Positions 29,301-37,000 of a stretch of DNA of 64,000 nt are shown here, one piece after another. Within the stretch, counting starts at the first letter, position 1. Every line of letters begins with the position of its first letter. The stretch is from Apostichopus japonicus (taxonomy: Eukaryota; Echinodermata; Holothuroidea; Aspidochirotida; Stichopodidae). The translations under genes and the position numbers were made by a program. The DNA is taken from assembly GCF_037975245.1 (NCBI RefSeq), contig NC_092562.1, forward strand, positions 23,553,554-23,617,553, given 5' to 3'. The notes beneath the pieces were generated by a model. The model saw nothing but the letters and a program-made list of their open reading frames with translations, searched no databases and was not told where the DNA came from.

Positions 29301-30535
29301 TTTCGCGTCTTAATGTGTGGTGTCTAAATCATGTTAAAAAAAATCTACCAATCAAAAACTGTTAACAATTTTCAATCTACAACGTTTTCTTAAAATCCTT
29401 CATGGTAAATCAAAAACTTTTGAATGAATCTACAAGGCTACTTCAACTACTAGCACTAACAAAAGCTAACGCGCAAACAATTACTACATGTAACACCTTG
29501 TAGCGGTGTGATGATAAGTATCCAAGAGCTTTCTGTAGAAGGACATTCTAGGCTAGGCTCTAGTCTAGCACGATAGCAGGCACATATTTTGCACATTGAA
29601 ACTAAACTACACCGCAATGGATGTAATTCCATCGATCAGATATCCGATAAATGTAAACAAGCCAGAAATGAATTTTATAAACAAGTTTGAAAAAATGACA
29701 AAAACTTTGGCAATCGTAAAAGATTGTTAACCTACAAATGTCCGATTATGTGCAATGATCAAACATTGCTCTGAATTTTGCACTGCAACAAGCATATTAC
29801 TGACAAAAAAACACATGAATCTAACCAGAGCAAGTGTTTGTCGATTTTAACAAAGCACAGTGCTAGGTAGCTGGTCACTGGGGTCGATGAACTGTATATA
29901 AACTTACTGATGAAATACAATACTGTATATTTGAGCATAGGACAAACCTTCTAGGCTAGGCTTTAGTGTTGTTTTTGATAGGTTAGGTTTTTTCCAAAAG
30001 CAGATTATGTGTAGTGCTAGCCTGTTGTCGAGTAATCGCAACTTATGTTTTGAGGGCGATTAATCAAACTTCCATAGTGTATTCACGACTACTGGCAATT
30101 AATTGATTACGACTATCAGCACTAGACCCCTTCCCATCGTTTTTTTTCCTATTCTTTGGTAAGAAAAAGTAAAAGTTATCGACTTTCTATTGTATACCAT
30201 ATATTGTTTATGGTGCTATATATGTACATATATATGTAATTTATGATGAGTTATTGCTGTCAACAGTAGCACAGTGTGCTCGATACAATGAGTAAAAGGT
30301 AGTGTGTTACCTGATGATCACTCCAGTAAGCATGAAACTAAGTTGTAACCTCATGGTTCATGTACATCACTGTTATACATATATCTGTATTTTCATCACC
30401 GTGATTCAAATTTTTAGATAAAACTTAAGCCTTCTATTTTTCTGTTTGTCATTACAGGAAGATTATTTCCTGTGCTACCAAATTATCCAATCAGTTGCAA
30501 GTAAAGAAGAAAACTATGAAAATCTGAAGTATTAG
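2200..30535 (+). CDS. receptor-type protein tyrosine phosphatase, 5'-partial, 23 exons
   Basis: A type I membrane protein that would remove phosphate from phosphotyrosine at the cytoplasmic face. Exons: 2200-2337, 2782-3072, 5681-5995, 6479-6546, 7068-7296, 8103-8208, 8819-8892, 10041-10279, 13331-13418, 14356-14432, 14625-14661, 15508-15605, 17243-17368, 18028-18176, 20073-20208, 20648-20770, 21541-21631, 22309-22385, 22857-22991, 25985-26113, 27434-27573, 28175-28310, 30458-30535. All boundaries are AG/GT, and the lengths sum to a single frame of 1025 residues plus TAG, which strongly supports the model. Domain order with residues counted from the first full codon: EGF-like 1-45, Ig-like 46-142, FN3 143-247, FN3 248-346, transmembrane and juxtamembrane 347-486, D1 487-764, D2 765-1025. 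The start codon and signal peptide are outside the window. The cytoplasmic half is closest in motif to RPTP alpha/epsilon; the ectodomain recalls Tie receptors. Exact orthology is not decidable by eye. Confidence 0.93.
2782..3072 (+). CDS. RPTP exon: Ig-like domain
   Basis: A 291-nt exon, phase 1-1, encoding 97 residues. An early Cys-Trp (VTCWVEEL) and a late GDTYYC motif form the expected B-strand/F-strand cysteine pair of an Ig fold. N-glycosylation sequons are visible near the start (NVT) and near the end (NTT). Its order after the EGF module and before FN3 domains matches the Tie receptor ectodomain. Sequence-level assignment to an Ig subtype was not possible. Confidence 0.75.
3765..3851 (+). 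other. candidate cryptic or alternative 87-nt exon
   Basis: Between AATCAG and GTAAGG there is an open 87-nt segment that would splice phase 1 to phase 1, so including it would keep the RPTP frame. It reads with GEYYWFICKAGGG near its end, which faintly recalls the F strand of an Ig domain. It is not needed for the main model. It may be an alternative exon, a relic of a lost Ig exon, or chance. Confidence 0.22.
4070..4151. repeat. 41-bp tandem duplication
   Basis: Two near-identical copies of a unit containing AATTGGAAAGCTCCTTTAAG, starting at about 4079 and 4120 within the intron. Confidence 0.85.
5681..5995 (+). CDS. RPTP exon: first fibronectin type III domain
   Basis: A 315-nt exon, phase 1-1, holding one whole FN3 module of 105 residues. 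It shows the conserved Trp (ITIKWRAW), the Tyr of the C strand (VSYIVYFRK), the tyrosine-corner region (EEDTIYAFSVSAV) and a terminal GPPMTAKT. Sequons NTS and NVT suggest glycosylation. One-exon FN3 modules in phase 1-1 are typical of shuffled extracellular domains. Confidence 0.88.
6479..7296 (+). CDS. RPTP exons: second fibronectin type III domain (two exons)
   Basis: Exons 6479-6546 (phase 1 to 0) and 7068-7296 (phase 0 to 1) form one FN3 domain of 99 residues. The intron falls just after the first conserved Trp (LNVTWQ). The second exon carries TSYTIYYKVDG and the LAPGENYTFMVSL tyrosine-corner signature. Sequons NVT and NYT are present. Splitting of an FN3 domain by one internal intron is common in RPTPs. 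Confidence 0.88.
7476..7700 (-). mobile_element. LINE-like ORF tail, decayed, antisense in intron
   Basis: On the minus strand a degenerate reading with two stops shows an ALREALRP...KPVGSPVTT segment and, further on, NLAQDRDTWRRL. This basic region followed by 'AQDR..WR' is a pattern I associate with the 3' end of RTE-like retrotransposon proteins in invertebrate genomes. It is short, so the clade is uncertain. Confidence 0.45.
8103..8208 (+). CDS. RPTP exon: transmembrane segment
   Basis: After a short proline-rich stalk, the exon encodes about 21 hydrophobic residues (WIVSIPLAVLL..., ending ILLIAVYI) followed at once by basic Arg-Arg-Lys across the next splice junction. That is the usual stop-transfer order for a type I protein. 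The acceptor is the AG at 8101-8102; the next AG (8109-8110) would bring an in-frame stop and is excluded. Confidence 0.9.
8819..10279 (+). CDS. RPTP exons: juxtamembrane segment
   Basis: Exons 8819-8892 and 10041-10279. Low-complexity, Pro/Ser/Asn-rich cytoplasmic sequence with tyrosines in SYSNPV, NTYEVPD and KTYTNLPSS; YTNL fits the Grb2 SH2 consensus YxN. The end, VSDLEEYYRRNKQNLVQEFQ, is the helical lead-in seen before D1 in RPTP alpha/epsilon and LAR-type proteins. The intron between the two exons (8893-10040) holds nothing recognisable. Confidence 0.87.
10280..13330 (+). other. intron of RPTP gene containing a LINE fragment
   Basis: A 3.05-kb intron with a G-run near 10434-10442 and one LINE reverse-transcriptase remnant (described separately). 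Nothing else was recognised. Confidence 0.6.
11280..11860 (+). mobile_element. LINE reverse-transcriptase C-terminal fragment (CR1/Jockey-like)
   Basis: A sense-orientation remnant of a non-LTR retrotransposon. It reads PYLGILFSDNLSFSTHIDKI, then SRTLGFLNRNLRSCP, then STLEYSAQIWDPY...KIEKIQRKAARFV, the usual order at the end of the reverse-transcriptase ORF. After a frame change near 11570 it goes on with LWEPLTERRKRARF and, with further breaks, a DWNTLSLAVKESPSLEVFK tail. It is 5'-truncated and dead. Clade assignment is approximate. Confidence 0.8.
13331..20770 (+). CDS. RPTP exons: phosphatase domain D1 (predicted active)
   Basis: Eight exons (13331-13418, 14356-14432, 14625-14661, 15508-15605, 17243-17368, 18028-18176, 20073-20208, 20648-20770) encode residues 487-764. 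Visible PTP motifs: the phosphotyrosine loop KKNRFRKMFTYDHSRV, the substrate-binding DYYNASYI, NDFWRLIW, CTQYWP, the general-acid loop TWPDMDVP (Asp645), the catalytic P-loop IHCSAGVGRTG (Cys677, assembled across the 18176/20073 junction) and the Q-loop VQTEKQYNFIYESL. All catalytic residues of a working classical PTP are present. Oddities: the KNRY tyrosine is Phe, and QGP reads QAP. Known D1 domains carry most of the activity in RPTPs. Confidence 0.93.
15795..16455 (-). mobile_element. LINE reverse-transcriptase C-terminal fragment, antisense (CR1-like)
   Basis: On the minus strand three frame-shifted blocks read in order from 16452 down to 15800: RAKRILGMINRTFETKEH with SLVLPHLEVAIQAWNPYLKG, then RHLPYNKRLSALNLTTLSTR with GDLIEAFKFMK, then PLPQSAIDATSINQFKGLLD. 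This is the well-known order at the 3' end of a LINE pol ORF. It is broken by frameshifts and lies in a D1 intron (15606-17242). Confidence 0.85.
18177..20072 (+). other. intron splitting the D1 catalytic P-loop
   Basis: A 1.9-kb intron inserted inside the serine codon that follows the catalytic cysteine. It contains a poly-C tract near 19149-19162. No coding remnant was recognised. Confidence 0.6.
21313..21360 (+). pseudogene. decayed duplicate of the first D2 exon
   Basis: The block around 21270-21350 (GCTCCATTACTGTCTGTTGCAG, then CTCCCGAAGAGAGTAGTG) closely matches the block 228 bp downstream that forms the real acceptor and start of exon 21541-21631. The upstream copy keeps a good acceptor and reads LPKRVVRGRK against LLNRVVIRGK. 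It then turns into an AAAG-rich stretch with no matching donor, so it is probably a non-functional exon duplicate. Confidence 0.6.
21541..30535 (+). CDS. RPTP exons: phosphatase domain D2 (predicted pseudophosphatase) and C-terminus
   Basis: Seven exons (21541-21631, 22309-22385, 22857-22991, 25985-26113, 27434-27573, 28175-28310, 30458-30535) encode residues 765-1025. The PTP fold is clear: KIRFKETEPND, SNYINATGYR, NTVEDFWCLIQDWECPVIVM, CAQYWPDEG, then the WPD-loop position as NWPED (Glu923 for Asp), the P-loop VHCISGVGRSS (Cys954 and Arg kept, Ser/Ala/Thr/Gly changed) and the Q-loop as IKSEEDYFLCY, with Lys for the catalytic Gln. These changes are typical of low-activity regulatory D2 domains. 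The protein ends EENYENLKY-stop, resembling the PTPRA tail. The acceptor at 28174 gives the CX5R loop; using the AG three bases further would lose a residue. Confidence 0.92.
22992..25984 (+). other. intron of RPTP gene, T- and C-rich, with repeat block
   Basis: A 3-kb intron. It has C-rich runs near 23340 and 24135, T-rich runs, and a repeat block at 25190-25720 described separately. No coding exon was recognised. Confidence 0.55.
25190..25720. repeat. degenerate intronic tandem repeat, two to three copies
   Basis: Phrases recur with spacing of about 240 bp: CAAACTTGGTGGGTAG with CTGACC (25234 and 25473), and CATTAAA.CACAAGATATGTAGA with ATGGGACAAA (25327 and 25571). A third, weaker copy ends around 25720. 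The copies diverge. Confidence 0.6.
26849..26940. repeat. 35-bp direct repeat, three copies
   Basis: The unit GTAATATGA.ATAACACA plus a CTCAT.TCTCTT spacer starts at 26849, 26884 and 26919 within a D2 intron. It is a small minisatellite. Confidence 0.8.
28311..30457 (+). other. last intron of RPTP gene
   Basis: A 2.1-kb intron before the final coding exon, AT-rich, with no recognised repeat family or coding remnant. The 30458 acceptor (CATTACAG) is strong. Confidence 0.55.
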
Positions 30536-31004
30536 AGTTCTAGATGGTCTTTATGTACCACCAAGTCCCACTATGACCCTGCCCCTCTCCTTTTCCCATG
30601 CCCCAGAGTGACCTCTATCTCTGTTAAAGTGTTCGTTATGGATGGTATCTTCCCAACCAAGATGTCCCAATTAACCAATAGCATAAAAATGATACTATAA
30701 GGACAACATGTTGGAACTGGAGGTTAACCAGATATAGAATGGATCCAGATGTCAAAGGTTCCTTGACCTTAAAAAATTGAAGAAATTCATATTGGAGGCA
30801 CTGAAATCAGATTCAACAGTCTTCATCAGCATGTAACATTTGTATTTGTGTTTGTCTCTTTCTTGTTGTTTTACCCGCTTTTAATCAACAGCCTGCAAAC
30901 AATATTGCGTTTCATATTAAATGTGGTATTAGGGGATTAACACTTTCACCAGCCTGCTGTAAATGCTTGTCCTCTACTTTCAGTGACAGTAGACATAGAC
31001 TCAT
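30536..31004 (+). other. RPTP 3' untranslated region (extent uncertain)
   Basis: Follows the TAG at 30533-30535. A variant polyadenylation signal ATTAAA occurs at 30916-30921. A canonical AATAAA lies at 31202-31207 inside the MITE insertion downstream. Which one is used cannot be told from sequence alone. Confidence 0.4.
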
Positions 31005-31012
31005 ATAGTAAG

Positions 31013-31383
31013 CAGTGGCGGAGCTAGGGGTATTGGTCAGGAGGGGCAAGAATGGTCTGTAGGGGCGCTTTTGACACTATCTAAGCAGAGCGCCACCACT
31101 GGTTGGGGCGTAGCATACAGAAAAATTTTTGAGTACAGATACTCCCTAGATCGCTGGAAATGACCCTTTTCAGGGCCTGGCTAATTTGCAGATAAACGAA
31201 GAATAAATAGGCACTTAACAAAATGTGACAAATGTCAATATGTAGATGAGAGCTCAATTAAAAAGTCAATAATCTAGAATAAGCAAAAAGTGGTAAAAAG
31301 CTGAAAAGGGCGCCAGCAGTCCATTTGAGTCCGTCAGCGGGGCATCCGCCCCCCCCCCTGACTGTATGAACGCTCCGCCACTG
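31013..31383. mobile_element. hAT-type MITE, 371 bp, complete
   Basis: It begins CAGTGGCGGAGC and ends GCTCCGCCACTG, an inverted repeat of 12 bp. It is flanked by a perfect 8-bp target duplication ATAGTAAG (31005-31012 and 31384-31391). Eight-bp duplications with CAGNGGCG termini are the signature of hAT transposons. It has no coding capacity, so it is non-autonomous. The intact ends and duplication suggest a fairly recent insertion. Confidence 0.9.
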
Positions 31384-31389
31384 ATAGTA

Positions 31390-32650
31390 AGGTGTGGAAG
31401 ATTTGGAGTAGCCTAGTCTATCTTTCTATCTATAGTCTTTCAATTACGTAATAGAAGTAAAACAAATTGTTAATTGTAGCTGTCTGTTAACATGTACATA
31501 TGAGTGACACTAGACACATATGAAGCAAGGCAAGTTGTTGAAAAAAGAGTAGTCTTTCAATACTGTCTTTTAATTAATTAATTTATAGAAGAAAAATGTG
31601 TTAAATACAGGCTGTGTGTTAACATATACATATGAGTGACAGTAGACACACACTTATGTATCAAGGCAAGGTGTTGAAAATAGGAATAGTCTTTCTATAT
31701 TGTCTTTCAATTAATTAATACAAGAAAAAATGTGTTAAATACAGGCTGTCTGTTAACATGTGCATTTGAGTAACAGTAGTCACACCCTAATGTAGCTAGG
31801 CAAGGAGTTGAAAATAGGAGTAGTCCTTCTCCCTATAGTCTTTCAATTGTTTAATAGAAGTAATACAAATTTGCTAATTGCTCTGTCTGTTAACATAGGT
31901 AGAGTAGTCCCTCTATTCTTTCAATTTCTTGAATAGAGGTAATATAACAACTATTATTATTAACTGTAGCTGCCAAAATCATGGCATACCAAGGTTATAT
32001 GGGAAAGGGTGCACTTAAATAACTTGCATAAGATGATTGAGTATTTACTCTAAATACTACATCACATCTTGAGTGATACCACCATTAGACTCTCTACTTT
32101 ATCATCTTTAAATTGGCTACATTTGGTCAAACTGCTGAAGCTGTGGCTTACATGAGGAAGCACCTTATAAGTATAACAGAACAAACTTTAGCAAACAGAA
32201 AAGTCCCCATACAGTGTAATTGTTCTTTCAGTCAAATCATTTGAGAAGTTACGGCCTTGCAAGCATTGTAAAAAAAGGTTGAGTAGGGGGAGGGAGGAGA
32301 ATGTTATTAATTGTAACATTTGGAATATTTGTCATCAACTACAAACATCAAGCTGCATGACATTGTTCTCTTCTGATACACTATTATTTAGTCTGTTGCA
32401 ATGGTTATATAAAATAATTTGCGCAAGTGCATCACTTTCCTGGTTGCATGGGCCAGAGTGTGAGTACAGGATACATTTGAGTGACAGTAGGCAAACACTC
32501 ATCTAGCAAAGCCAGGAGTTGTGGAATTTGTAAGAATAGTATATCTCTAGTCTTTCAATATTTTTAAGAGAAGTTAAAAGAACTAATGGCTGTATTTCAC
32601 CTTTTATAAGAGAATTAAAACATGTAATATTGTTAATTGTAGCTGCCAAG
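31390..32650. repeat. degenerate tandem repeat of ~130-bp units
   Basis: Recurring phrases appear in fixed order: GTCTTTCAATTA, AATAGAAG, TGTCTGTTAACAT, GAGTGACAGTAGACACAC, GCAAGG.GTTGAAAATAGGA. Copies lie around 31430, 31560, 31690 and 31840, and a further diverged copy at about 32460-32640. The array is old and has uneven spacing at its end. Confidence 0.7.
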
Positions 32651-34010
32651 TGGTAATAACATGGGATGAATGCAACAGTTAGTCACAGTTCCTTGACTAG
32701 TTCCTTTCAAGTTAATGTTATTTTTAGACTACTTCCTTCGAAGTGTATAACAAGGTATCATACCATGACAGTCTGCATGTGAAGTAACCAGGTCAATTTG
32801 TCTCATTTTGCTATCACTCTCAAGACATAATTTAATTCCAATTGAATGCTGTCTTCATTTCGTTTTCTTTTATCTGTTTTCTATATTGTTATTACATTTG
32901 CATTTTGCAAGCAAAAGTTTGAATTTGCAATGGTCTAAAACTAAAGTTCAATTTGTATATAGTATTTACTCTCGCTTTTCTGGGCTGTTTTCTTATCATC
33001 CTTGCATCATAATGATGATAATATCACAAATGACTATCTCAACAGCAGGTCACCTAGTTGTGAAAATGGTACTTATTCTATGAGGTTTCATACTTTCATT
33101 GCGCCCCAACAAGTTATCCCACATGAATATCTTTCTGTGAATCTCCATGCCAAGCAGCTTAGGGTTTTCATCACCTGGAAGAAAGACGTGATATGAATTT
33201 GAATGATAATGTTATCCTTATATTTTTTCTTTTCTGTTGGTCTACTTTTGCTTTCCTTTTTGGAAGTAAAAGTTTTAATTTGAAATGATTTTATGGAATT
33301 GCAGCTGCCAAATTGTATTTTTCCACCAGAGTATATTTTGCTTTAAAAATGTTTTTTTTTTTGTTTCTCCTTTTGTAATACATCTTGCACCAAAATGGTA
33401 ATATTGTGAATGACTACAAGAAGCAAGTAATATTTGACGTGAAAATGCTACTTTTAGAGATTATGGCCTGCCAAGAATGAAACTTTTCTTGCAATGTGAG
33501 AGGATGCGGCCTGTGAAGCAATTCAAGCCAGTAGCCTGGTTCTTTATCACTGTACTGTGAAGAAAAATGTTCTACGGGTTCAAATGTTAATGTTTTCTCA
33601 TTACTTTGCTTTGTTTTGTTGTTTTTCTTCCTTTTTTTCTTTCTCTTCTCATTTTGCCAAGTGAAAGTTTAATTTGAATGATTTGTTTTGAATTACAGTT
33701 GCCAAGTTTACAATTTCAAGTATAGTCTATTTTTTATCACATGTTTTGTTTTTACTTGTGCCTTGCATCGGAATGGTAATATCATTAATCAAGTCAGCAA
33801 GTCATACAAGTTGTGGAAATGTTGTTTTACTGATTATTGGTAACCAAGAAATTATATTTTTACCAATTTTATCTTACATGAGTGGTTCTCACGGAATCAA
33901 GAAACTTTCTTTTCTTCAAATAGCAGTTTGGTGCAATGATATCGATTCACACCCATTCAGCATTTCCTTTCAACTGACTTCTTTTATGATTAAAAATGAA
34001 TTATTTTCAT
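32640..34010. repeat. degenerate long-period repeat of ~380-bp units
   Basis: Three diverged copies recur in the same order: a TTGAAATGATTT / GCTGCCAA phrase, then AATGGTAATAT...AAT.A.TA.A..AGCAAGT, then GTGAAAATG.TACTT. The copies are anchored near 33009, 33395 and 33774, spaced 386 and 379 bp. They may continue the 130-bp array as a higher-order form. No coding function is seen. Confidence 0.55.
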
Positions 34011-37000
34011 GAAATGCATGATATTATTTCAGATTAGATTTATATTTATATCCTCTATCATTTGCGTTTTTTTGTCTTCCTTAAAATAAAAAAATAAAAA
34101 TGCAATGCTGTTGAAATGCAGGTAAAAGGGGAAATTCCTTTCAACTTTAATCTTTTATCATTACAAATGTATTATTTTCACTTTCATCAGAAATTTAAGT
34201 ATAACTTACGAGTGAATACTTCTTATCATAAACAGGCTTAAATCGTTCCTTCTTTTATGTTACACTTTTAATGAACGGCTTTGAAGTGCAACTTAGGCAC
34301 AATAATTTAATGAATTTGGTTTCTGATAATTAGAATAATAATTTTCAAATCATTGTTCTACATCAGTTGCTTATTTATGCACAGGTTTTATGAAGTTATT
34401 GTTAAGTTTGTCGTAAGAACTAGTTAAGAACAATTATCTAATAGACACTACCATTTACACTTTCATTTCTGATCCGTTATTCACACATAATTTTGACAAT
34501 TTCTGAGAGAGATATCAGTGCTAAAAAATTAACCACAGATCTCATACACAAAATAAAAAAATCAAAATCGGTTGGAAATCGCAGTCGGCAGAAACTGCGC
34601 GCAGAATATTTCTAATAAAACGCCATTTCTATTCCTTGTAAGTACCATTGCTATGAACACGGAACCGCTTTAAAATATACACTGACTAAAATCGAGGTCT
34701 CACTGGCAATTGCCTGAATTACAACACACCAGTTACTGGACAGCAGTTATGGGATAACAAGCAGTACAAAATGAGCTAATATGTTACATGGAATAAGATA
34801 TCCAGCAATGTGTCACATGATAATATACTGTAACAAGTAAATATTAAACTATTATGAAATAATTATCTCCTAAGTTATTAAATTAGAACGTTCCTTGTGT
34901 TGCAGCTTGTAGAGTTGTGGTAATACATTTTATATTTTTATCTTGGGTACGCATTCAGAAATAAATGGTATGAATAAACAGTTTCTATCTTTCCATTTTT
35001 ATGAATTAAGAGTACCAAAAGGTCCGCCCCCCCATCCCCTACCTCTGATTCTTCTGATCCCCTTTCAGCATAAATGCATCACATGAAGACATTCTATCGC
35101 ACACTCCTCTTGCCATTACATATTGCCACTTTAAATTTCCAGATGCGGTTCACTGAACCACGGCCCTCAGTGTCTAGGATTTTCCGTTTTTTGTGGGTTT
35201 TATTTTCCGAAAAAAGGAAACAATCAAGTTTCAACAGTGCGCTCATAATTAACTCGTCCAAACAATTCTCTTAGCCAACACCTTGACTACTGCAACAGAT
35301 TTTTGATCCTCAATTCAAGCATAATTGTGCTAATTTCTGACAGCGAAACCTGCGCTAAATATTCGAAGCCATCAGAAAAATCGTTATTCGTTTTGAAAAT
35401 TGCAGTCGGGGATAGTTGCTCGCGGACTGATGCTTCCAAAACGCGTGAAGGAGCCCTGCTCGAATGCTTCTGAACTGGGCGTCTGAAACACTAGCTACAC
35501 CACTGATTATGTCATGATACTCATTTTGTTTCCATTGACCACACCAGACAACTTTTTACTATTAACTGACTACAATTGGCATTGAGTGTTGATCATGATG
35601 ATGAATGAGTCTTGCATAGACTTTCTTTTATGCTTGATAAAGCTGCATCTGGGACTCACAAACCAAATTCTCACCCATAACTGACTTATTAATTCTTCCT
35701 TGTTGTGTGAGCGAAGGAACAGTAGAGGCCATTGTCTTTAGTTACAGAAAGTTTGACGTATACCAAATATTCGAGAAACTTCCTTTCTCAGAGGGTTGTG
35801 AACGAATGGAATGACTTGCCAGTTGTCCTTTCTAAAAGTGTCAAATGGGATATGAGATTTCGGTGTTAAAGATTTTTCAAAGGGTCATAGATGGGGACTA
35901 TATGTCTTGATTGATCCTTTCTTAAATAAACTTTACTTATTTACTCAGTGAGCAGACAGAAGAGACCTCGTTCCTACCGAAAGAATTGGAAACATAACAC
36001 TTTCAAATGTTTACAGCGATTCTGAACTGTCAGCAGTCGGGAATGATATCGAAATGAATGGAGGTAAAACTGTTTTAACCTCCATGGAATGATGTTATCA
36101 AATTTGAGTTCAGAATTAATCTGTCAATATTTCTACTTAGGTTCGAGTTCATTGTTTGGTTATTTGTTTAATTTATTCCTCTTCTTTTATGGTGGTCCCG
36201 CGTAAATATATGTGTGTCTATGCACGTTGGATAATTTTGTTTTGCGTATTGTTTGTTTGTTTTGTCTCGCTTTGTTGGCATTTTGGTTTCTATGAAAACA
36301 GAACCCTATGCAGTCATGATGGCGTGTGTGTGATGCCTTGCTTGTAAATACGATATCTCGATATCATTGATGAATCTCATACTTGACAAATAGACCCCAT
36401 ATTGAGTAACAGAACCTTATGGCTTTTAGTGGAGGTCAAACGTCATCTGAGGTCACCAGAGGTCAAGTATTGAAATCTTTGTAAGCAAGTCTTGTGCTTA
36501 TAAATACATAGTGTAATTGAACACCAAAATATTGTTTCAGTTTATTTTATCAGAGCAAATTCTAATGAATATGCAAAAGTCAATAAGCAGAAGTCTAGTG
36601 TCAGGAAGGAATCGAAACCTCAATGAATTTTCCTTGCAGGTTCTTGTATTTTTTTATTTTTTATTGCTCTCGTTTCTTTGTTTCACAAAAATACAGTAGA
36701 CTGGAAAGCTATAAAATAGTGAATGCCCGTTCTGTATTTCCGCATTTTGAGACACGGGATTTCAATAGAAATCAATGGTATAGTACAAAAGCTTACAATT
36801 TATGCGACGAAAAATAATATAGAAACGAAATAAAACAAAGTAAGTAAAGATATAATCTAAGAAGGAGGGTTTGATTTCAAAAACCAAACCAATAGATAAT
36901 TACCGCAAAACAAGCCAAAAACCGACAAAGCAAAACAAAGCAAAAAAATAATAATCAATACCAATTGATGATGATTACATCAAAAAGGCAATGGAAACCG

